NCBI RefSeq assembly: GCF_016185115.1
Contig: NZ_JACPOF010000015.1
Location: 124,001-188,000, forward strand
Direction: 5' to 3'
DNA from: Polaromonas sp.
GTDB taxonomy: Bacteria; Pseudomonadota; Gammaproteobacteria; Burkholderiales; Burkholderiaceae_C
DNA: 64,000 bases
Shown here piece after piece: positions 26,862 to 35,367 of the stretch. A program made the translations under genes and the position numbers. The notes under the pieces are model-generated. The model was given only the letters and a program-made list of their open reading frames with translations. It had not been told where the DNA came from and searched no databases. Each line of letters begins with the position of its first letter. The first letter of the stretch is position 1.

Positions 26862-28289
26862 TCAGGTTTTCAACGCCGTCAGCAGTTTGGCGTGAATGCC
26901 GCCAAAACCGCCATTGCTCATGCACAGCAAATGGTCGCCAGGCCGTGCAGCCGCCTTCACCTGATTGACCACCTCATCAATCGTGCCGGCCACCTGTGCC
27001 CGCGTGCCCATGGGGGCAAGGGCAGCCTGCGCATCCCAGTCAAGGCCGCCTGAATGGCAGAACGCCAGGTCTGCGGCTTCCAGGCTCCACGGCAGTTGGG
27101 CGGTCATGGTGCCCAGCTTCATGGTGTTGCTGCGCGGCTCGAAGATGGCGAGGATACGGTCGGCCTTTTTGCCTGCCGCGTTGAGCTGGCGGCGCAGGCC
27201 GTCCACCGTGGTGTGTATGGCCGTCGGGTGATGGGCGAAGTCGTCATAGACTGTGATATCACCGCCGCCCTGGTGCAGCACGCCGCGCACTTCCATGCGG
27301 CGCTTGACGTTCTGGAAGCTCGCCAGTGCTTCGGCCGCCACTTCGGGCGCCACGCCCACATGTTCGGCTGCGGCAATGGCGGCAAGCGCATTGAGCTGGT
27401 TGTGCACGCCGCTGACGGCCCACTGCACGCGGGCCACAGGCTTGCCGGCTTTCAGCACCCTGAAGTCGTTGGGTTCGCCGTCGGCGGTGAAGCCTTCAAC
27501 ATTCGATGGGCTGCTGCCAAAGAGTACCCGCTCACTCCAGCAGCCCTTGTCGAGCACGCGCTGCAGGCTGGCTTCCTGCGCATTGACGACCACACTACCC
27601 TGTGACGGCACGGTCCGCACAAGATGGTGAAACTGCCTTTCGATGGCCGGGAGGTCGTCAAAGATGTCGGCGTGGTCGAATTCAAGATTGTTGAGGATGG
27701 CCGTGCGCGGGCGGTAGTGCACAAACTTGCTGCGCTTGTCGAAGAAGGCGGTGTCGTATTCATCGGCTTCAATGACAAAGGTGTTGCCTTCGCCCAAACG
27801 GGCCGAGACGCCGAAATTCAAAGGCACGCCGCCGACCAAAAAGCCCGGCTTCAGGCCTGCGCTTTCCAGAATCCAGGTCAGCATGGCCGTGGTTGTCGTC
27901 TTGCCGTGTGTGCCTGCGACGGCCAGCACATGGCGCGGGCCGGTCGCATGGTGCGTGGGGTGATGCAGTACATGGCCGGACAGCCACTGCGGGCCGCTGG
28001 TGTACGGAAGGCCGCTGTTCAATATGGCTTCCATCAGCGGGTATTTGGCGCTGCCATCGGGCAAACGTGCACGTGAGACCACATTGCCGATCACAAACAC
28101 ATCCGGTTCAAACGCCATCTGGTCGGCGCTGTAGCCTTCGATCAGCTCTATCCCCAGGGCGCGGAGCTGATCGCTCATGGGCGGGTAGACGCCGGTGTCG
28201 CAACCCGTCACCTTGTGGCCGGCCTCGCGCGCGAGCGCCGCCAGGCCGCCCATGAAAGTGCCGCAAATCCCCAGAATATGTATGTGCAT
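26862..28289 (-). CDS. mpl: Mpl, UDP-MurNAc:L-Ala-gamma-D-Glu-meso-DAP ligase
   Basis: Mpl is a peptidoglycan recycling enzyme: it re-attaches the salvaged murein tripeptide to UDP-MurNAc. The start chosen at 28289 gives 475 residues beginning MHIHILGICGTFMGGLA, the conserved N-terminus; an ATG at 28316 would add nine unconserved residues. Visible are [39 protein letters not shown] and a C-terminal YDDFAHHPTAI. TAGAAT stands 7 bases before the ATG and no Shine-Dalgarno sequence is seen. With AmpD elsewhere in the window it points to an active recycling pathway. Confidence 0.95.
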   Translation of the reverse strand: MHIHILGICGTFMGGLAALAREAGHKVTGCDTGVYPPMSDQLRALGIELIEGYSADQMAFEPDVFVIGNVVSRARLPDGSAKYPLMEAILNSGLPYTSGPQWLSGHVLHHPTHHATGPRHVLAVAGTHGKTTTTAMLTWILESAGLKPGFLVGGVPLNFGVSARLGEGNTFVIEADEYDTAFFDKRSKFVHYRPRTAILNNLEFDHADIFDDLPAIERQFHHLVRTVPSQGSVVVNAQEASLQRVLDKGCWSERVLFGSSPSNVEGFTADGEPNDFRVLKAGKPVARVQWAVSGVHNQLNALAAIAAAEHVGVAPEVAAEALASFQNVKRRMEVRGVLHQGGGDITVYDDFAHHPTAIHTTVDGLRRQLNAAGKKADRILAIFEPRSNTMKLGTMTAQLPWSLEAADLAFCHSGGLDWDAQAALAPMGTRAQVAGTIDEVVNQVKAAARPGDHLLCMSNGGFGGIHAKLLTALKT

Positions 28290-28296
28290 GGCGGGT

Positions 28297-28302
28297 ATTC
28301 TA
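28297..28302 (-). promoter_or_regulatory. -10-like hexamer abutting mpl
   Basis: On the minus strand TAGAAT ends 7 bases before the mpl ATG at 28289, in place of a ribosome binding site. The -35 region is GC-rich and does not match the consensus. Confidence 0.38.
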
Positions 28303-28367
28303 GAAGGCGGCTGCATGCTGGCGGCCGTGGCCTAAACTCCTCTTTTGCCCGACATTTGCATCAGACC

Positions 28368-28976
28368 GTGAACACACTCCAATCCGAAATTGCCGCCACC
28401 GCCGCTGCGCTGGTCGTGGAAGAAGGGCTGGAGTACGGCCAGGCCAAGCGCCGCGCCGTCAAGCAGATGGCCCTGCCGCAGCGCACCGAGCTGCCGGGCA
28501 ACGACCTGATAGAGGACGCAGTGCTGGAATACATCGCCATCTTTTGCGCCGACACCCAGCCTGTCGAACTGCGCGCCCTGCGCGAACTGGCGCTGGTATG
28601 GATGCAGCGCATGAGCGGCTTCCGGCCGTATCTGGCCGGTGCGGTCTGGCACGGAACGGCCACGCGGCTGTCCGACATATATATACAGTTGTTCTGTGAT
28701 GACCCCAAATCAGCCGAAATAGCGCTGATTGAACACAACGTTGATTACGAGCCGCGCACCGTCAAGGGCTTTACCGGTGGCAGCGTTGAGGCGCTGAGCC
28801 TGAGCAGCCTGTGCAAGCCGCTCGATGAAAATGTGGGTGTGCATTTCATGGTGTATGACCACAACGACCTGCGCGGTGCGCTCAGGCCCGACGCCAAAGG
28901 CCGTACGCCCCGGGGCGATATCGCCGCCGTGCAAAAATTGGTGGCCATGCAGAGCAACCAGCCTGAAGCCACCTGA
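28368..28976 (+). CDS. Conserved hypothetical protein, about 202 residues
   Basis: The likely start is GTG at 28368 (VNTLQSEIAATAAAL...), giving 202 residues; the frame is open further upstream but overlaps the mpl 5' end. The protein is soluble, with an acidic helical N-terminus, then EYIAIFCADTQPVELRALRE, a central FRPYLAGAVWHGTATRLSDI and a C-terminal FMVYDHNDLRG. The central part hints at a nucleotidyltransferase-like fold (regularly spaced D/E in LFCDDPKSAEIALI), but I cannot prove this. It is divergent from mpl and followed 19 bases later by the TlpA-like gene. Function unknown. Confidence 0.75.
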   Translation: MNTLQSEIAATAAALVVEEGLEYGQAKRRAVKQMALPQRTELPGNDLIEDAVLEYIAIFCADTQPVELRALRELALVWMQRMSGFRPYLAGAVWHGTATRLSDIYIQLFCDDPKSAEIALIEHNVDYEPRTVKGFTGGSVEALSLSSLCKPLDENVGVHFMVYDHNDLRGALRPDAKGRTPRGDIAAVQKLVAMQSNQPEAT

Positions 28977-28995
28977 GCGGACCACCTATATATAT

Positions 28996-29532
28996 ATGAA
29001 TCGCAGAAGCATGCTCTACGGCGGCGCTGCCGCAGTCGCCGCCGCAGCCGGGGCTGGCGTGGCGTGGCGGAAGATTCAGCCGCACCAGACCGTTTCGGCG
29101 GTTTCTGCTTCGGCCAACGGCGCCGACCCCTTCTGGAGCCTGAGTTTTGATACGCCGGATGGCCGGCCGCTGACCATGAATACCTTTCGCGGCAAGCCGC
29201 TGCTGGTCAATTTCTGGGGAACCTGGTGTCCGCCCTGTATTGAAGAGTTGCCCCTGCTCAACAGTTTTTATGTCGCCAACAAGGCCAGGGGCTGGCAATT
29301 GCTGGGCCTGGCCGTCGACCAGCCGAGCGCAGTCCGCAAATGGCTGCAGGCCAAACCGCTGGATTTTGCGGTCGGCATGGCGGGGCTGGGCGGTACTGAG
29401 CTCAGCAAGGCCATGGGTAACACGGCAGGCAGCCTGCCGTTTACGGTTGTATTTGATGCGGCGGGGCAGGTGCAGCACCGCAAAATTGGCAAAGTGACGC
29501 CGGAAGAGCTCAAACTATGGGCGGCAGCCTGA
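28996..29532 (+). CDS. TlpA/ResA-like periplasmic thioredoxin
   Basis: The 178-residue product begins with an N-terminal signal or membrane anchor (MNRRSMLYGGAAAVAAAAG) that is short and alanine-rich, then a thioredoxin fold with VNFWGTWCPPCIEELPLL at about residues 72-89. WCPPC is the redox motif of TlpA/ResA reductases that keep periplasmic cysteines reduced, for example in cytochrome c maturation. The later SLPFTVVFD carries the cis-proline. The start lacks a Shine-Dalgarno sequence: a run of alternating TA (28988-28997) occupies that place. It follows the 202-residue gene on the same strand. Confidence 0.9.
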   Translation: MNRRSMLYGGAAAVAAAAGAGVAWRKIQPHQTVSAVSASANGADPFWSLSFDTPDGRPLTMNTFRGKPLLVNFWGTWCPPCIEELPLLNSFYVANKARGWQLLGLAVDQPSAVRKWLQAKPLDFAVGMAGLGGTELSKAMGNTAGSLPFTVVFDAAGQVQHRKIGKVTPEELKLWAAA

Positions 29533-29916
29533 GATCTGAGATCTGGGATCTGAATCAGGTGCCCGTGGCGTATCTCATCTAAATTACGACAAAAGTAATT
29601 TAAAAGTCATCTAAAGATGGTTATCGCGAAAATCGTAACGCCGCCGATTTTCCGATTTACATCCTCTTGCATGATGTACACTCTGCGCTTTCCCGGTCGG
29701 GTCTGACGCTGTGGCTTAATGCCTTGCAGCCGTTTAAAAGACCTTCAATTGCTTTAAAGGGTAAAAGCTGAAAGTAAGCGAAAGTTAACGAAGAATGGCC
29801 TTGTGCCGCCCTTCGATTCGCAGTCATATCACTCGCGGAGTGACATGCAGATTAAAAAGCCTCAACAGCCTGACAGCGACCCGATCGCGCTGGCATCTAC
29901 CGTCGTTGGAGACCCC
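29533..29916 (+). other. Intergenic region upstream of accB
   Basis: This 384-base stretch begins with three tandem near-copies of GATCTGR just after the tlpA-like stop. It is AT-rich at 29575-29640 and holds TGTACACT at about 29674-29681 as a possible -10. An in-frame ATG at 29845 with a GGAG site could start a longer AccB. No other gene is visible. From memory, several Burkholderiales have aroQ directly before accB; no aroQ remnant is recognisable here. Confidence 0.45.
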
Positions 29917-30372
29917 ATGGATTTAAGAAAACTCAAGACCCTGATTGACCTTGTCTCAGAGTCCAATGTGTCCGAACTCGAAATCACCGAAGCCGAAGGC
30001 AAGGTCCGCATCGTCAAATCCAGCGGCGCACCGCTTGTGATGCAGCAACCGGCCATGGCCATGGTAGCAGCACCGGCGGCCGCACCTGCTGCCAGCGCGG
30101 CGGCTCCAGTCGCTGAAGCCGCCCCGGCTGCACCTGCCGGCCACGCCGTCAAGTCGCCCATGGTGGGCACCTTCTACCGGTCCTCGGCACCCGGCGCCAA
30201 GGCCTATGTCGAGGTCGGCAGCGTGGTCAAGGAGGGTGAGACCATCTGCATCATCGAGGCGATGAAGATCCTCAACGAGATCGAGGCCGACAAGTCCGGT
30301 ACGGTCACCAAGATCCTGTGCGAAAACGGCCAGGCCGTGGAGTATGGACAGCCCCTCTTCACCATTGAGTGA
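29917..30372 (+). CDS. accB: AccB, biotin carboxyl carrier protein
   Basis: AccB carries biotin in acetyl-CoA carboxylase, the first step of fatty acid synthesis. The start at 29917, preceded by GGAGA, gives 151 residues beginning [16 protein letters not shown], the typical N-terminus. An Ala/Pro-rich linker (about 45-75) leads to the biotinyl domain with [15 protein letters not shown]; Lys117 is the biotinylated residue. An upstream ATG at 29845 also has a GGAG ribosome site and would add 24 polar residues, so a longer form cannot be excluded. accC follows after 18 bases. Confidence 0.95.
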   Translation: MDLRKLKTLIDLVSESNVSELEITEAEGKVRIVKSSGAPLVMQQPAMAMVAAPAAAPAASAAAPVAEAAPAAPAGHAVKSPMVGTFYRSSAPGAKAYVEVGSVVKEGETICIIEAMKILNEIEADKSGTVTKILCENGQAVEYGQPLFTIE

Positions 30373-30390
30373 TGGTGGGGTGACCAGACG

Positions 30391-31740
30391 ATGTTCAAAA
30401 AAATACTGATCGCCAACCGCGGCGAGATCGCGCTGAGAATCCAGCGCGCGTGCCGGGAGCTCGGCGTCAAGGCCGTGATGGTTTATTCCGAAGCCGACCG
30501 CGATGCCAAATACATCCGGCTGGCCGATGAGTCGGTCTGCATAGGCCCGGCGCCGTCCAAGGACAGCTACCTCAATATGCCGGCCATTATTTCGGCGGCG
30601 GAGGTGACGGATGCAGAAGCCATTCACCCCGGCTACGGTTTCCTGAGCGAAAACGCCGACTTTGCCGAACGCGTCGAAAAAAGCGGCTTCAAGTTCATAG
30701 GCCCGACGCCGGATTCCATCCGCATCATGGGCGACAAGGTTTCGGCCAAGCAGACCATGATCAAGGCTGGCGTGCCATGCGTGCCCGGCTCTGAAGGCGC
30801 ATTGCCTGACGATGCCGCCACCATCAAGCGCACGGCCAAGCAGGTCGGCTACCCGGTCATCATCAAGGCCGCAGGCGGCGGCGGCGGGCGCGGCATGCGT
30901 GTGGTGCACACCGAAGCGGCGCTTTTGCACGCGGTGCAGACCACCAAGGCCGAAGCTGGCGCAGCTTTCGGCAACCCGGAGGTCTATATGGAGAAATTCC
31001 TGCAGAACCCCCGGCACATTGAAATCCAGATCCTGGCCGACCAGCACAAAAACGCTGTCTGGCTGGGCGAGCGCGACTGCTCCATGCAGCGCCGCCACCA
31101 GAAGGTGATTGAAGAGGCACCAGCGCCCGGCATTCCCCGCAAGCTGATCGAAAAAATCGGCGAGCGCTGCGTGGCGGCGGTCAAGAAGATAGGCTACCGC
31201 GGTGCAGGCACTTTTGAGTTCCTTTACGAAAACGGCGAGTTCTATTTCATTGAGATGAATACCCGCGTGCAGGTCGAGCATCCGGTCACCGAGTGGATCA
31301 CCGGCATAGATATCGTGCGCACCCAGATCATGGTGGCTGCCGGTGAAAAACTGCCCTTCGTGCAGCGCGACGTGCAACTCAAGGGCCATGCTATCGAGTG
31401 CCGTATCAATGCAGAAGACCCCTACAAGTTCACGCCATCGCCAGGCCGCATCACGACCTGGCACACACCGGGCGGGCCCGGCGTGCGCGTGGACTCGCAC
31501 ATCTATGCCAACTATTTTGTGCCGCCGAACTACGATTCCATGATCGGCAAGATCATCGTGCACGGTGACACCCGCGACCAGGCTTTGGCCCGCATGCGCA
31601 CGGCCCTGGCAGAGACGGTGGTCGAAGGCATCAACACCAACATCCCGCTGCACCGAGAGCTGATGGTGGACGCCAAGTTCACCGATGGCGGCACCAACAT
31701 CCACTATCTGGAAGAGTGGTTGTCAAAGCGTGACAGATGA
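30391..31740 (+). CDS. accC: AccC, biotin carboxylase
   Basis: AccC carboxylates the biotin of AccB at the expense of ATP and bicarbonate. The 449 residues match the family. The N-terminal [16 protein letters not shown], the ATP-grasp glycine loop [12 protein letters not shown], the [13 protein letters not shown] segment and [14 protein letters not shown] are all present. It forms an operon with accB. A GC-rich repeat begins at the first base after its stop codon, and prmA follows. Confidence 0.97.
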   Translation: MFKKILIANRGEIALRIQRACRELGVKAVMVYSEADRDAKYIRLADESVCIGPAPSKDSYLNMPAIISAAEVTDAEAIHPGYGFLSENADFAERVEKSGFKFIGPTPDSIRIMGDKVSAKQTMIKAGVPCVPGSEGALPDDAATIKRTAKQVGYPVIIKAAGGGGGRGMRVVHTEAALLHAVQTTKAEAGAAFGNPEVYMEKFLQNPRHIEIQILADQHKNAVWLGERDCSMQRRHQKVIEEAPAPGIPRKLIEKIGERCVAAVKKIGYRGAGTFEFLYENGEFYFIEMNTRVQVEHPVTEWITGIDIVRTQIMVAAGEKLPFVQRDVQLKGHAIECRINAEDPYKFTPSPGRITTWHTPGGPGVRVDSHIYANYFVPPNYDSMIGKIIVHGDTRDQALARMRTALAETVVEGINTNIPLHRELMVDAKFTDGGTNIHYLEEWLSKRDR

Positions 31741-31832
31741 CCCCCACGGTCGTCCACTGCGTGTGCTCCCTGCCCCCCGAGGGGGCCGCTGCGCCTGCGG
31801 TCCGGCAAAGCCGGTCCCGCGGCCCCTGCTTG
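31741..31832 (+). repeat. GC-rich dispersed repeat after accC
   Basis: It starts right after the accC stop: CCCCCACG, CCACTGCGTGTG, CTGCCCCCCGAGGGGGCC, then TCCGGCAAAGCCGGT, a small hairpin. The first 50 bases match, in the same order, the minus strand of the repeat inside ddlB (7548-7620). CCCCCCGAGGGGG and CCGGCAAAGCCGG could fold as adjacent hairpins and slow transcription into prmA. Confidence 0.65.
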
Positions 31833-31877
31833 CCTAAGAGCATGGACACTTTGTTTCTTCTACTGTGCGTGGCATAG

Positions 31878-32768
31878 ATGTTTGAACTTGTATTGCTGGT
31901 ACCTGCAGAAGGCGTCGAAAACATTAGCGAGGCACTTGACGCTTTGGACGCGCTCAGTGTGTCGGTCGAAGACGCCGATGCCGAGACCCCCGCCGAGCGT
32001 GCGCTGTTCGGTGAGCCCGACATGCCGCCCCCAAAAGACGGCTGGGATCGCTCCCGTGTGGTGGCACTGTTTGCCACTGAGGCGCTGGCTCGGGAGGCCA
32101 GCAGTCTGCTGCAGGCACAGGATTTTTTTGCGGAGTGCAAACTGGTCGCCATTCAGCCGGTGCCCGAGCAGGACTGGGTTCGTTTGACGCAATCGCAGTT
32201 TGCGCCTGTAGAGATCACGCCGGAGTTCTGGATCGTCCCGACCTGGCATGAACCGCCTGCACAGGCGAAGCAGCTGATACGTCTGGACCCGGGCCTCGCT
32301 TTTGGTACGGGCACGCATCCGACGACACGCATGTGCCTGCGCTGGATAGCGGGGCAGGGCGCTGCCGGAAAAGCCCTGGGCCGCGTGCTCGACTATGGTT
32401 GCGGCTCAGGCATTCTGGCGATAGGTGCAGGAAAGTTTGGCGCAATGGATATCGATGCAGTGGACATCGATGAAGCCGCTGTGCAATCAACACGCGCCAA
32501 CGCCGAAGCCAACCACGTCACCCTGAATGCGGGGTTGCCCGACAAGGCCAAGGGCGTTTACCAGACAGTGCTGGCCAACATCCTTGCAACACCGCTCAAG
32601 GTATTGGCGCCGCTGCTGTGCGCACATGTTGAAAAGGGCGGCAACCTCCTGCTGGCAGGTATTCTTGAGCGCCAGGCCGACGAGCTCAAGGCCGCCTACG
32701 CACCATGGTGCGCGCTTGAAGTGGCTGATACTGAGGACGGCTGGATTCTGATGACCGCCCGGGTCTGA
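31878..32768 (+). CDS. prmA: PrmA, ribosomal protein L11 methyltransferase
   Basis: PrmA methylates ribosomal protein L11 using S-adenosylmethionine. The 296-residue product has the usual N-terminal substrate-binding domain (MFELVLLVPAEGVE) and a class I methyltransferase domain with FGTGTHPTTRMCL, DYGCGSGILAIGAGKFGA, DIDEAAVQSTRANAE and VLANILATPL. It follows accC, a common order in betaproteobacteria, but is separated from it by the GC-rich repeat. No convincing Shine-Dalgarno sequence precedes the ATG. Confidence 0.96.
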   Translation: MFELVLLVPAEGVENISEALDALDALSVSVEDADAETPAERALFGEPDMPPPKDGWDRSRVVALFATEALAREASSLLQAQDFFAECKLVAIQPVPEQDWVRLTQSQFAPVEITPEFWIVPTWHEPPAQAKQLIRLDPGLAFGTGTHPTTRMCLRWIAGQGAAGKALGRVLDYGCGSGILAIGAGKFGAMDIDAVDIDEAAVQSTRANAEANHVTLNAGLPDKAKGVYQTVLANILATPLKVLAPLLCAHVEKGGNLLLAGILERQADELKAAYAPWCALEVADTEDGWILMTARV

Positions 32769-32793
32769 TTCCGCCTGCCTGCTCGCCTTTTTT

Positions 32794-32810
32794 GCTCCTG
32801 ATTCAGGAGC
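32794..32810 (+). terminator. Hairpin after prmA
   Basis: GCTCCT-GATTC-AGGAGC is a perfect 6-base stem 26 bases after the prmA stop, followed only by TTT. It may be a weak terminator for the accB-accC-prmA group. TACAAT at 32822-32827 just beyond could be the -10 of the following gene. Confidence 0.4.
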
Positions 32811-32837
32811 TTTCAGCCCCTTACAATACAGCGCTAG

Positions 32838-33977
32838 ATGAGCCTCATCACGCGCTGTCCCGCCTGCGGCACGATGTTCAAAGTCGTGGCCGACCAACTC
32901 AAAGTCTCGCAGGGCTGGGTGCGATGCGGGCATTGCTCGGAAGTGTTTGATGCCTCTCTGCATCTTCAGCCCGCGCAAACGACGCCCCAGACTCCTTCAT
33001 CGCATGACGCCGATCCGCAGCAGCATGCTTATGCCGGGCAGCCACCTCAGGGCTACCTGCCGCCACAGGAGTCCGCGCCTGTCCAGCACGCGCCTCAGCC
33101 TGTTCAGGCTGAACAACTACAGGATGACCCCTCCTGGACACCTGGCGTGTTTTTCAACAGCCGGCCGCCTGTCTCCACTTCGCAGCCCTACGTTGAACAA
33201 GCTGTGCCTGGCCAGAGTCATGCCAACAGCTTTCGGGCTGCTTCAGTCCCGGAAGACGAGCCGCAGCGCGAGCCCTATCACCGCGATGGCGTGGAAGCTG
33301 ATGAATACGGTGAAGCCGTGCGCGTCATGGCGGCAGAGGCGCAGGACAGGGATGGCGACAACCATTCAACGCCGCTCTATACAGAGGACTCCGTCCGGGG
33401 GCACTTGCTGGATGAATCTGCTACCTCGCATGACGTCTCTTTTGTAAGGGACGCCAGGCGCAAGGCCTTCTGGCGCAAGCCGGCTGTGCGTGTGGTGCTG
33501 GTGGCGTTGAGCCTGCTGCTCGCGGCCGGGCTTGTGCTGCAGGTAGCCATACAGCAGCGTGACCAGATCGCTGCCCTGCAACCTGCCCTCAGGCCCTGGC
33601 TTGATGCCGTCTGCGAGCAGATGCACTGCGATGTCGGGCCGCTGCGCCGTATCGAAAGTGTGGTGATCGACAGCTCTGCCTTCAACAAGATGGACGCCGA
33701 TTCCTACCGCTTGAGTTTTTCCCTGAAAAACACTGGTGCGACGCCGGTGGCCATGCCCCATCTTGAAGTGACGCTGACCGACATGCAGGACCAGGCTGTT
33801 GTGAGGCGTGTGCTTTCCCCGGCCCAGTTTGGCGCCTCCAGCACCATGCTGGTCTCTGGTTCTGACTTTGCCGGTTTTGTCGTCATGCAGGTGCTGGCTG
33901 CAGATACCTCCGCTGCTGCATCAGCGGCTGTCCCGCTACGGGTGGCCGGCTACCGCATGCTTGCTTTTTATCCCTGA
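32838..33977 (+). CDS. Zinc-ribbon / DUF3426 membrane protein
   Basis: The 379-residue product begins with an MJ0042-type zinc ribbon: CPACGTMFKV and VRCGHCSEVF supply four cysteines. Next comes a long polar, Gln/Pro-rich linker (about residues 45-205), one membrane segment at about 217-237 (VRVVLVALSLLLAAGLVLQV) and a C-terminal DUF3426 domain with SSAFNKMDADSYRLSFSLKN and LEVTLTDMQDQAVVRRVL. The topology suggests a cytoplasmic zinc ribbon and a periplasmic C-terminal domain. The molecular role is not known to me. It commonly follows prmA in Burkholderiales. Confidence 0.85.
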   Translation: MSLITRCPACGTMFKVVADQLKVSQGWVRCGHCSEVFDASLHLQPAQTTPQTPSSHDADPQQHAYAGQPPQGYLPPQESAPVQHAPQPVQAEQLQDDPSWTPGVFFNSRPPVSTSQPYVEQAVPGQSHANSFRAASVPEDEPQREPYHRDGVEADEYGEAVRVMAAEAQDRDGDNHSTPLYTEDSVRGHLLDESATSHDVSFVRDARRKAFWRKPAVRVVLVALSLLLAAGLVLQVAIQQRDQIAALQPALRPWLDAVCEQMHCDVGPLRRIESVVIDSSAFNKMDADSYRLSFSLKNTGATPVAMPHLEVTLTDMQDQAVVRRVLSPAQFGASSTMLVSGSDFAGFVVMQVLAADTSAAASAAVPLRVAGYRMLAFYP

Positions 33978-34010
33978 CCCTTTCCCTGAAATTTTTAAAA
34001 CGAGAAAACA

Positions 34011-34904
34011 ATGCCTGCTGTAATTTGTGGATCCCTCGCCTTTGACACCATCATGACCTTTGAGGGAAAATTTTCGGAGCAGATATTGCCCGATCAGTTG
34101 CACATCCTCAATGTGTCCTTCCTTGTGCCGGCCTTGCGCCGCGAGTTCGGCGGCTGTGCAGGCAACATCGCCTATGCGCTCAAGCAGCTGGGCGGCACAC
34201 CCTTGCCTATGGCCACTGTGGGCAGTGATGGCGCCGAATACGCCGCACGCATGAAGGGCATGGGCATCAGTACGGAGTTTGTGCGCGAGGTGACTGATGC
34301 CTATACGGCGCAGGCCATGATCATGACTGACCGCGACAACAACCAGATCACGGCCTTCCACCCCGGCGCCATGATGCAGGCACACATTACCCGCATCGAA
34401 GCGCGCAGCGACATCAGGATTGGCATCATCTCCCCTGACGGCCGCGATGCCATGCTGCAGCATGCAGAGCAGTTCAAGGCTGCGAATATTCCGTTCGTGT
34501 TTGATCCGGGCCAGGGCCTGCCCATGTTTGATGGAAAGGACCTCGCACATTTCGTCGAACTGGCGACCTGGGTGACCGTGAACGACTACGAAGCCAAGCT
34601 GCTCAGCGACCGCACCGGACTGTCGATTGCCGAACTCTCAAAACGTGTTGAAGGCCTGATCGTCACCCTGGGCGCCCACGGCTCCGAGGTATGGGTCGGC
34701 GGCGAGAAAACGCTGGTTGCGCCTAGCAAGGCCAAAGAAGTGGTGGACCCTACCGGCTGCGGCGATGCCTTCCGCGGCGCGCTGCTGTTTGGCCTGGAGC
34801 AGGGCTGGTCGCTGGTCAAGTGTGCCGAGCTGGGCAACCGCGTAGGCGCCCACAAGATCGCCTACCGTGGCGGCCAGAACTACACGCTCGACGGCATCAA
34901 GTAG
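34011..34904 (+). CDS. PfkB-family carbohydrate/nucleoside kinase (adenosine kinase-like)
   Basis: The 297-residue protein is a ribokinase-family sugar or nucleoside kinase. The N-terminal CGSLAFDTIMTFEG and FGGCAGNIAYALKQLGG fit adenosine kinase-like members, and the C-terminal DPTGCGDAFRGALLFG is the PfkB signature with the catalytic Asp. It starts 33 bases after the DUF3426 gene, probably co-transcribed. The substrate cannot be fixed from sequence alone; adenosine or a related nucleoside is most likely. Its stop overlaps the end of the convergent DUF167 gene by 8 bases. Confidence 0.88.
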   Translation: MPAVICGSLAFDTIMTFEGKFSEQILPDQLHILNVSFLVPALRREFGGCAGNIAYALKQLGGTPLPMATVGSDGAEYAARMKGMGISTEFVREVTDAYTAQAMIMTDRDNNQITAFHPGAMMQAHITRIEARSDIRIGIISPDGRDAMLQHAEQFKAANIPFVFDPGQGLPMFDGKDLAHFVELATWVTVNDYEAKLLSDRTGLSIAELSKRVEGLIVTLGAHGSEVWVGGEKTLVAPSKAKEVVDPTGCGDAFRGALLFGLEQGWSLVKCAELGNRVGAHKIAYRGGQNYTLDGIK

Positions 34905-35313
34905 AGCGGCAGTCGGCCTGCCGGTGAAGCTGATCTGTCAGCCGCTGCCAGGTCGCAGTGGCTGCAGTTTCCGCAGAAAGCCGGATCTGCTTTCTGCGTG
35001 AAGTCTGTCCTCGCACCAGCTCCAGTGAGTTGCGGGCGATGTCCAGTTGGGATGCCAGCCATTTGATGAGGGCTTCATTGGCCTTGCCCTCAACAGGCGG
35101 TGCCTTCAGCCTGAGCTTCAATGCAACCGGACTGGTGGGGCCATCCTCGTTATAAAGCCCGTCAACCTGCGTTTTGTTTGCGTTGGGCATCACCTGTATG
35201 TCGATGATGACGCCGCCGCTTTTGTCCTCGCGCACAAAGGGCATTCCTGAAACGCCGGTGAGTTGTGCCGTGAGGGCTGAGTTTCCTGTTGCCATGCTTT
35301 GATGTTTGCCCAT
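34897..35313 (-). CDS. DUF167 (YggU-like) protein
   Basis: This encodes up to 138 residues. The DUF167 domain runs from about residue 26: GGVIIDIQVMPNANKTQVDG, KLRLKAPPVEGKANEALIKWLA and LELVRGQTSRRKQIRL, a small cytoplasmic fold of unknown function. The start is uncertain: ATG at 35313 lies against the terminator of the histone-like gene, while ATG at 35295 or 35244 would give shorter products closer to the family size of about 100. It converges with the PfkB kinase gene, sharing 8 bases at the ends. Confidence 0.8.
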   Translation of the reverse strand: MGKHQSMATGNSALTAQLTGVSGMPFVREDKSGGVIIDIQVMPNANKTQVDGLYNEDGPTSPVALKLRLKAPPVEGKANEALIKWLASQLDIARNSLELVRGQTSRRKQIRLSAETAATATWQRLTDQLHRQADCRST

Positions 35314-35347
35314 AAAAAAAGCCCAGCATCAAGGACGCTGGGCTTTT
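35314..35347 (-). terminator. Intrinsic terminator of the histone H1-like gene
   Basis: On the minus strand AAAAGCCCAGC (35337-35347) pairs perfectly with GCTGGGCTTTT (35317-35327) around a 9-base loop, followed by Ts through 35314. It lies 21 bases beyond the stop codon of the histone-like gene. Confidence 0.88.
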
Positions 35348-35367
35348 AAGCAGAAGTACCTTACTGC

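Noticed and set aside
29956-31704. Open frame of 582 codons on the minus strand opposite accB-accC
   Set aside because: Antisense shadow caused by high GC and codon bias of the true genes; His/Asp-rich nonsense composition.
34904-34925. CGGCAG...CTGCCG hairpin after the PfkB kinase as a terminator
   Set aside because: The stem is only 6 bases with no T-run, and it lies inside the end of the convergent DUF167 gene.
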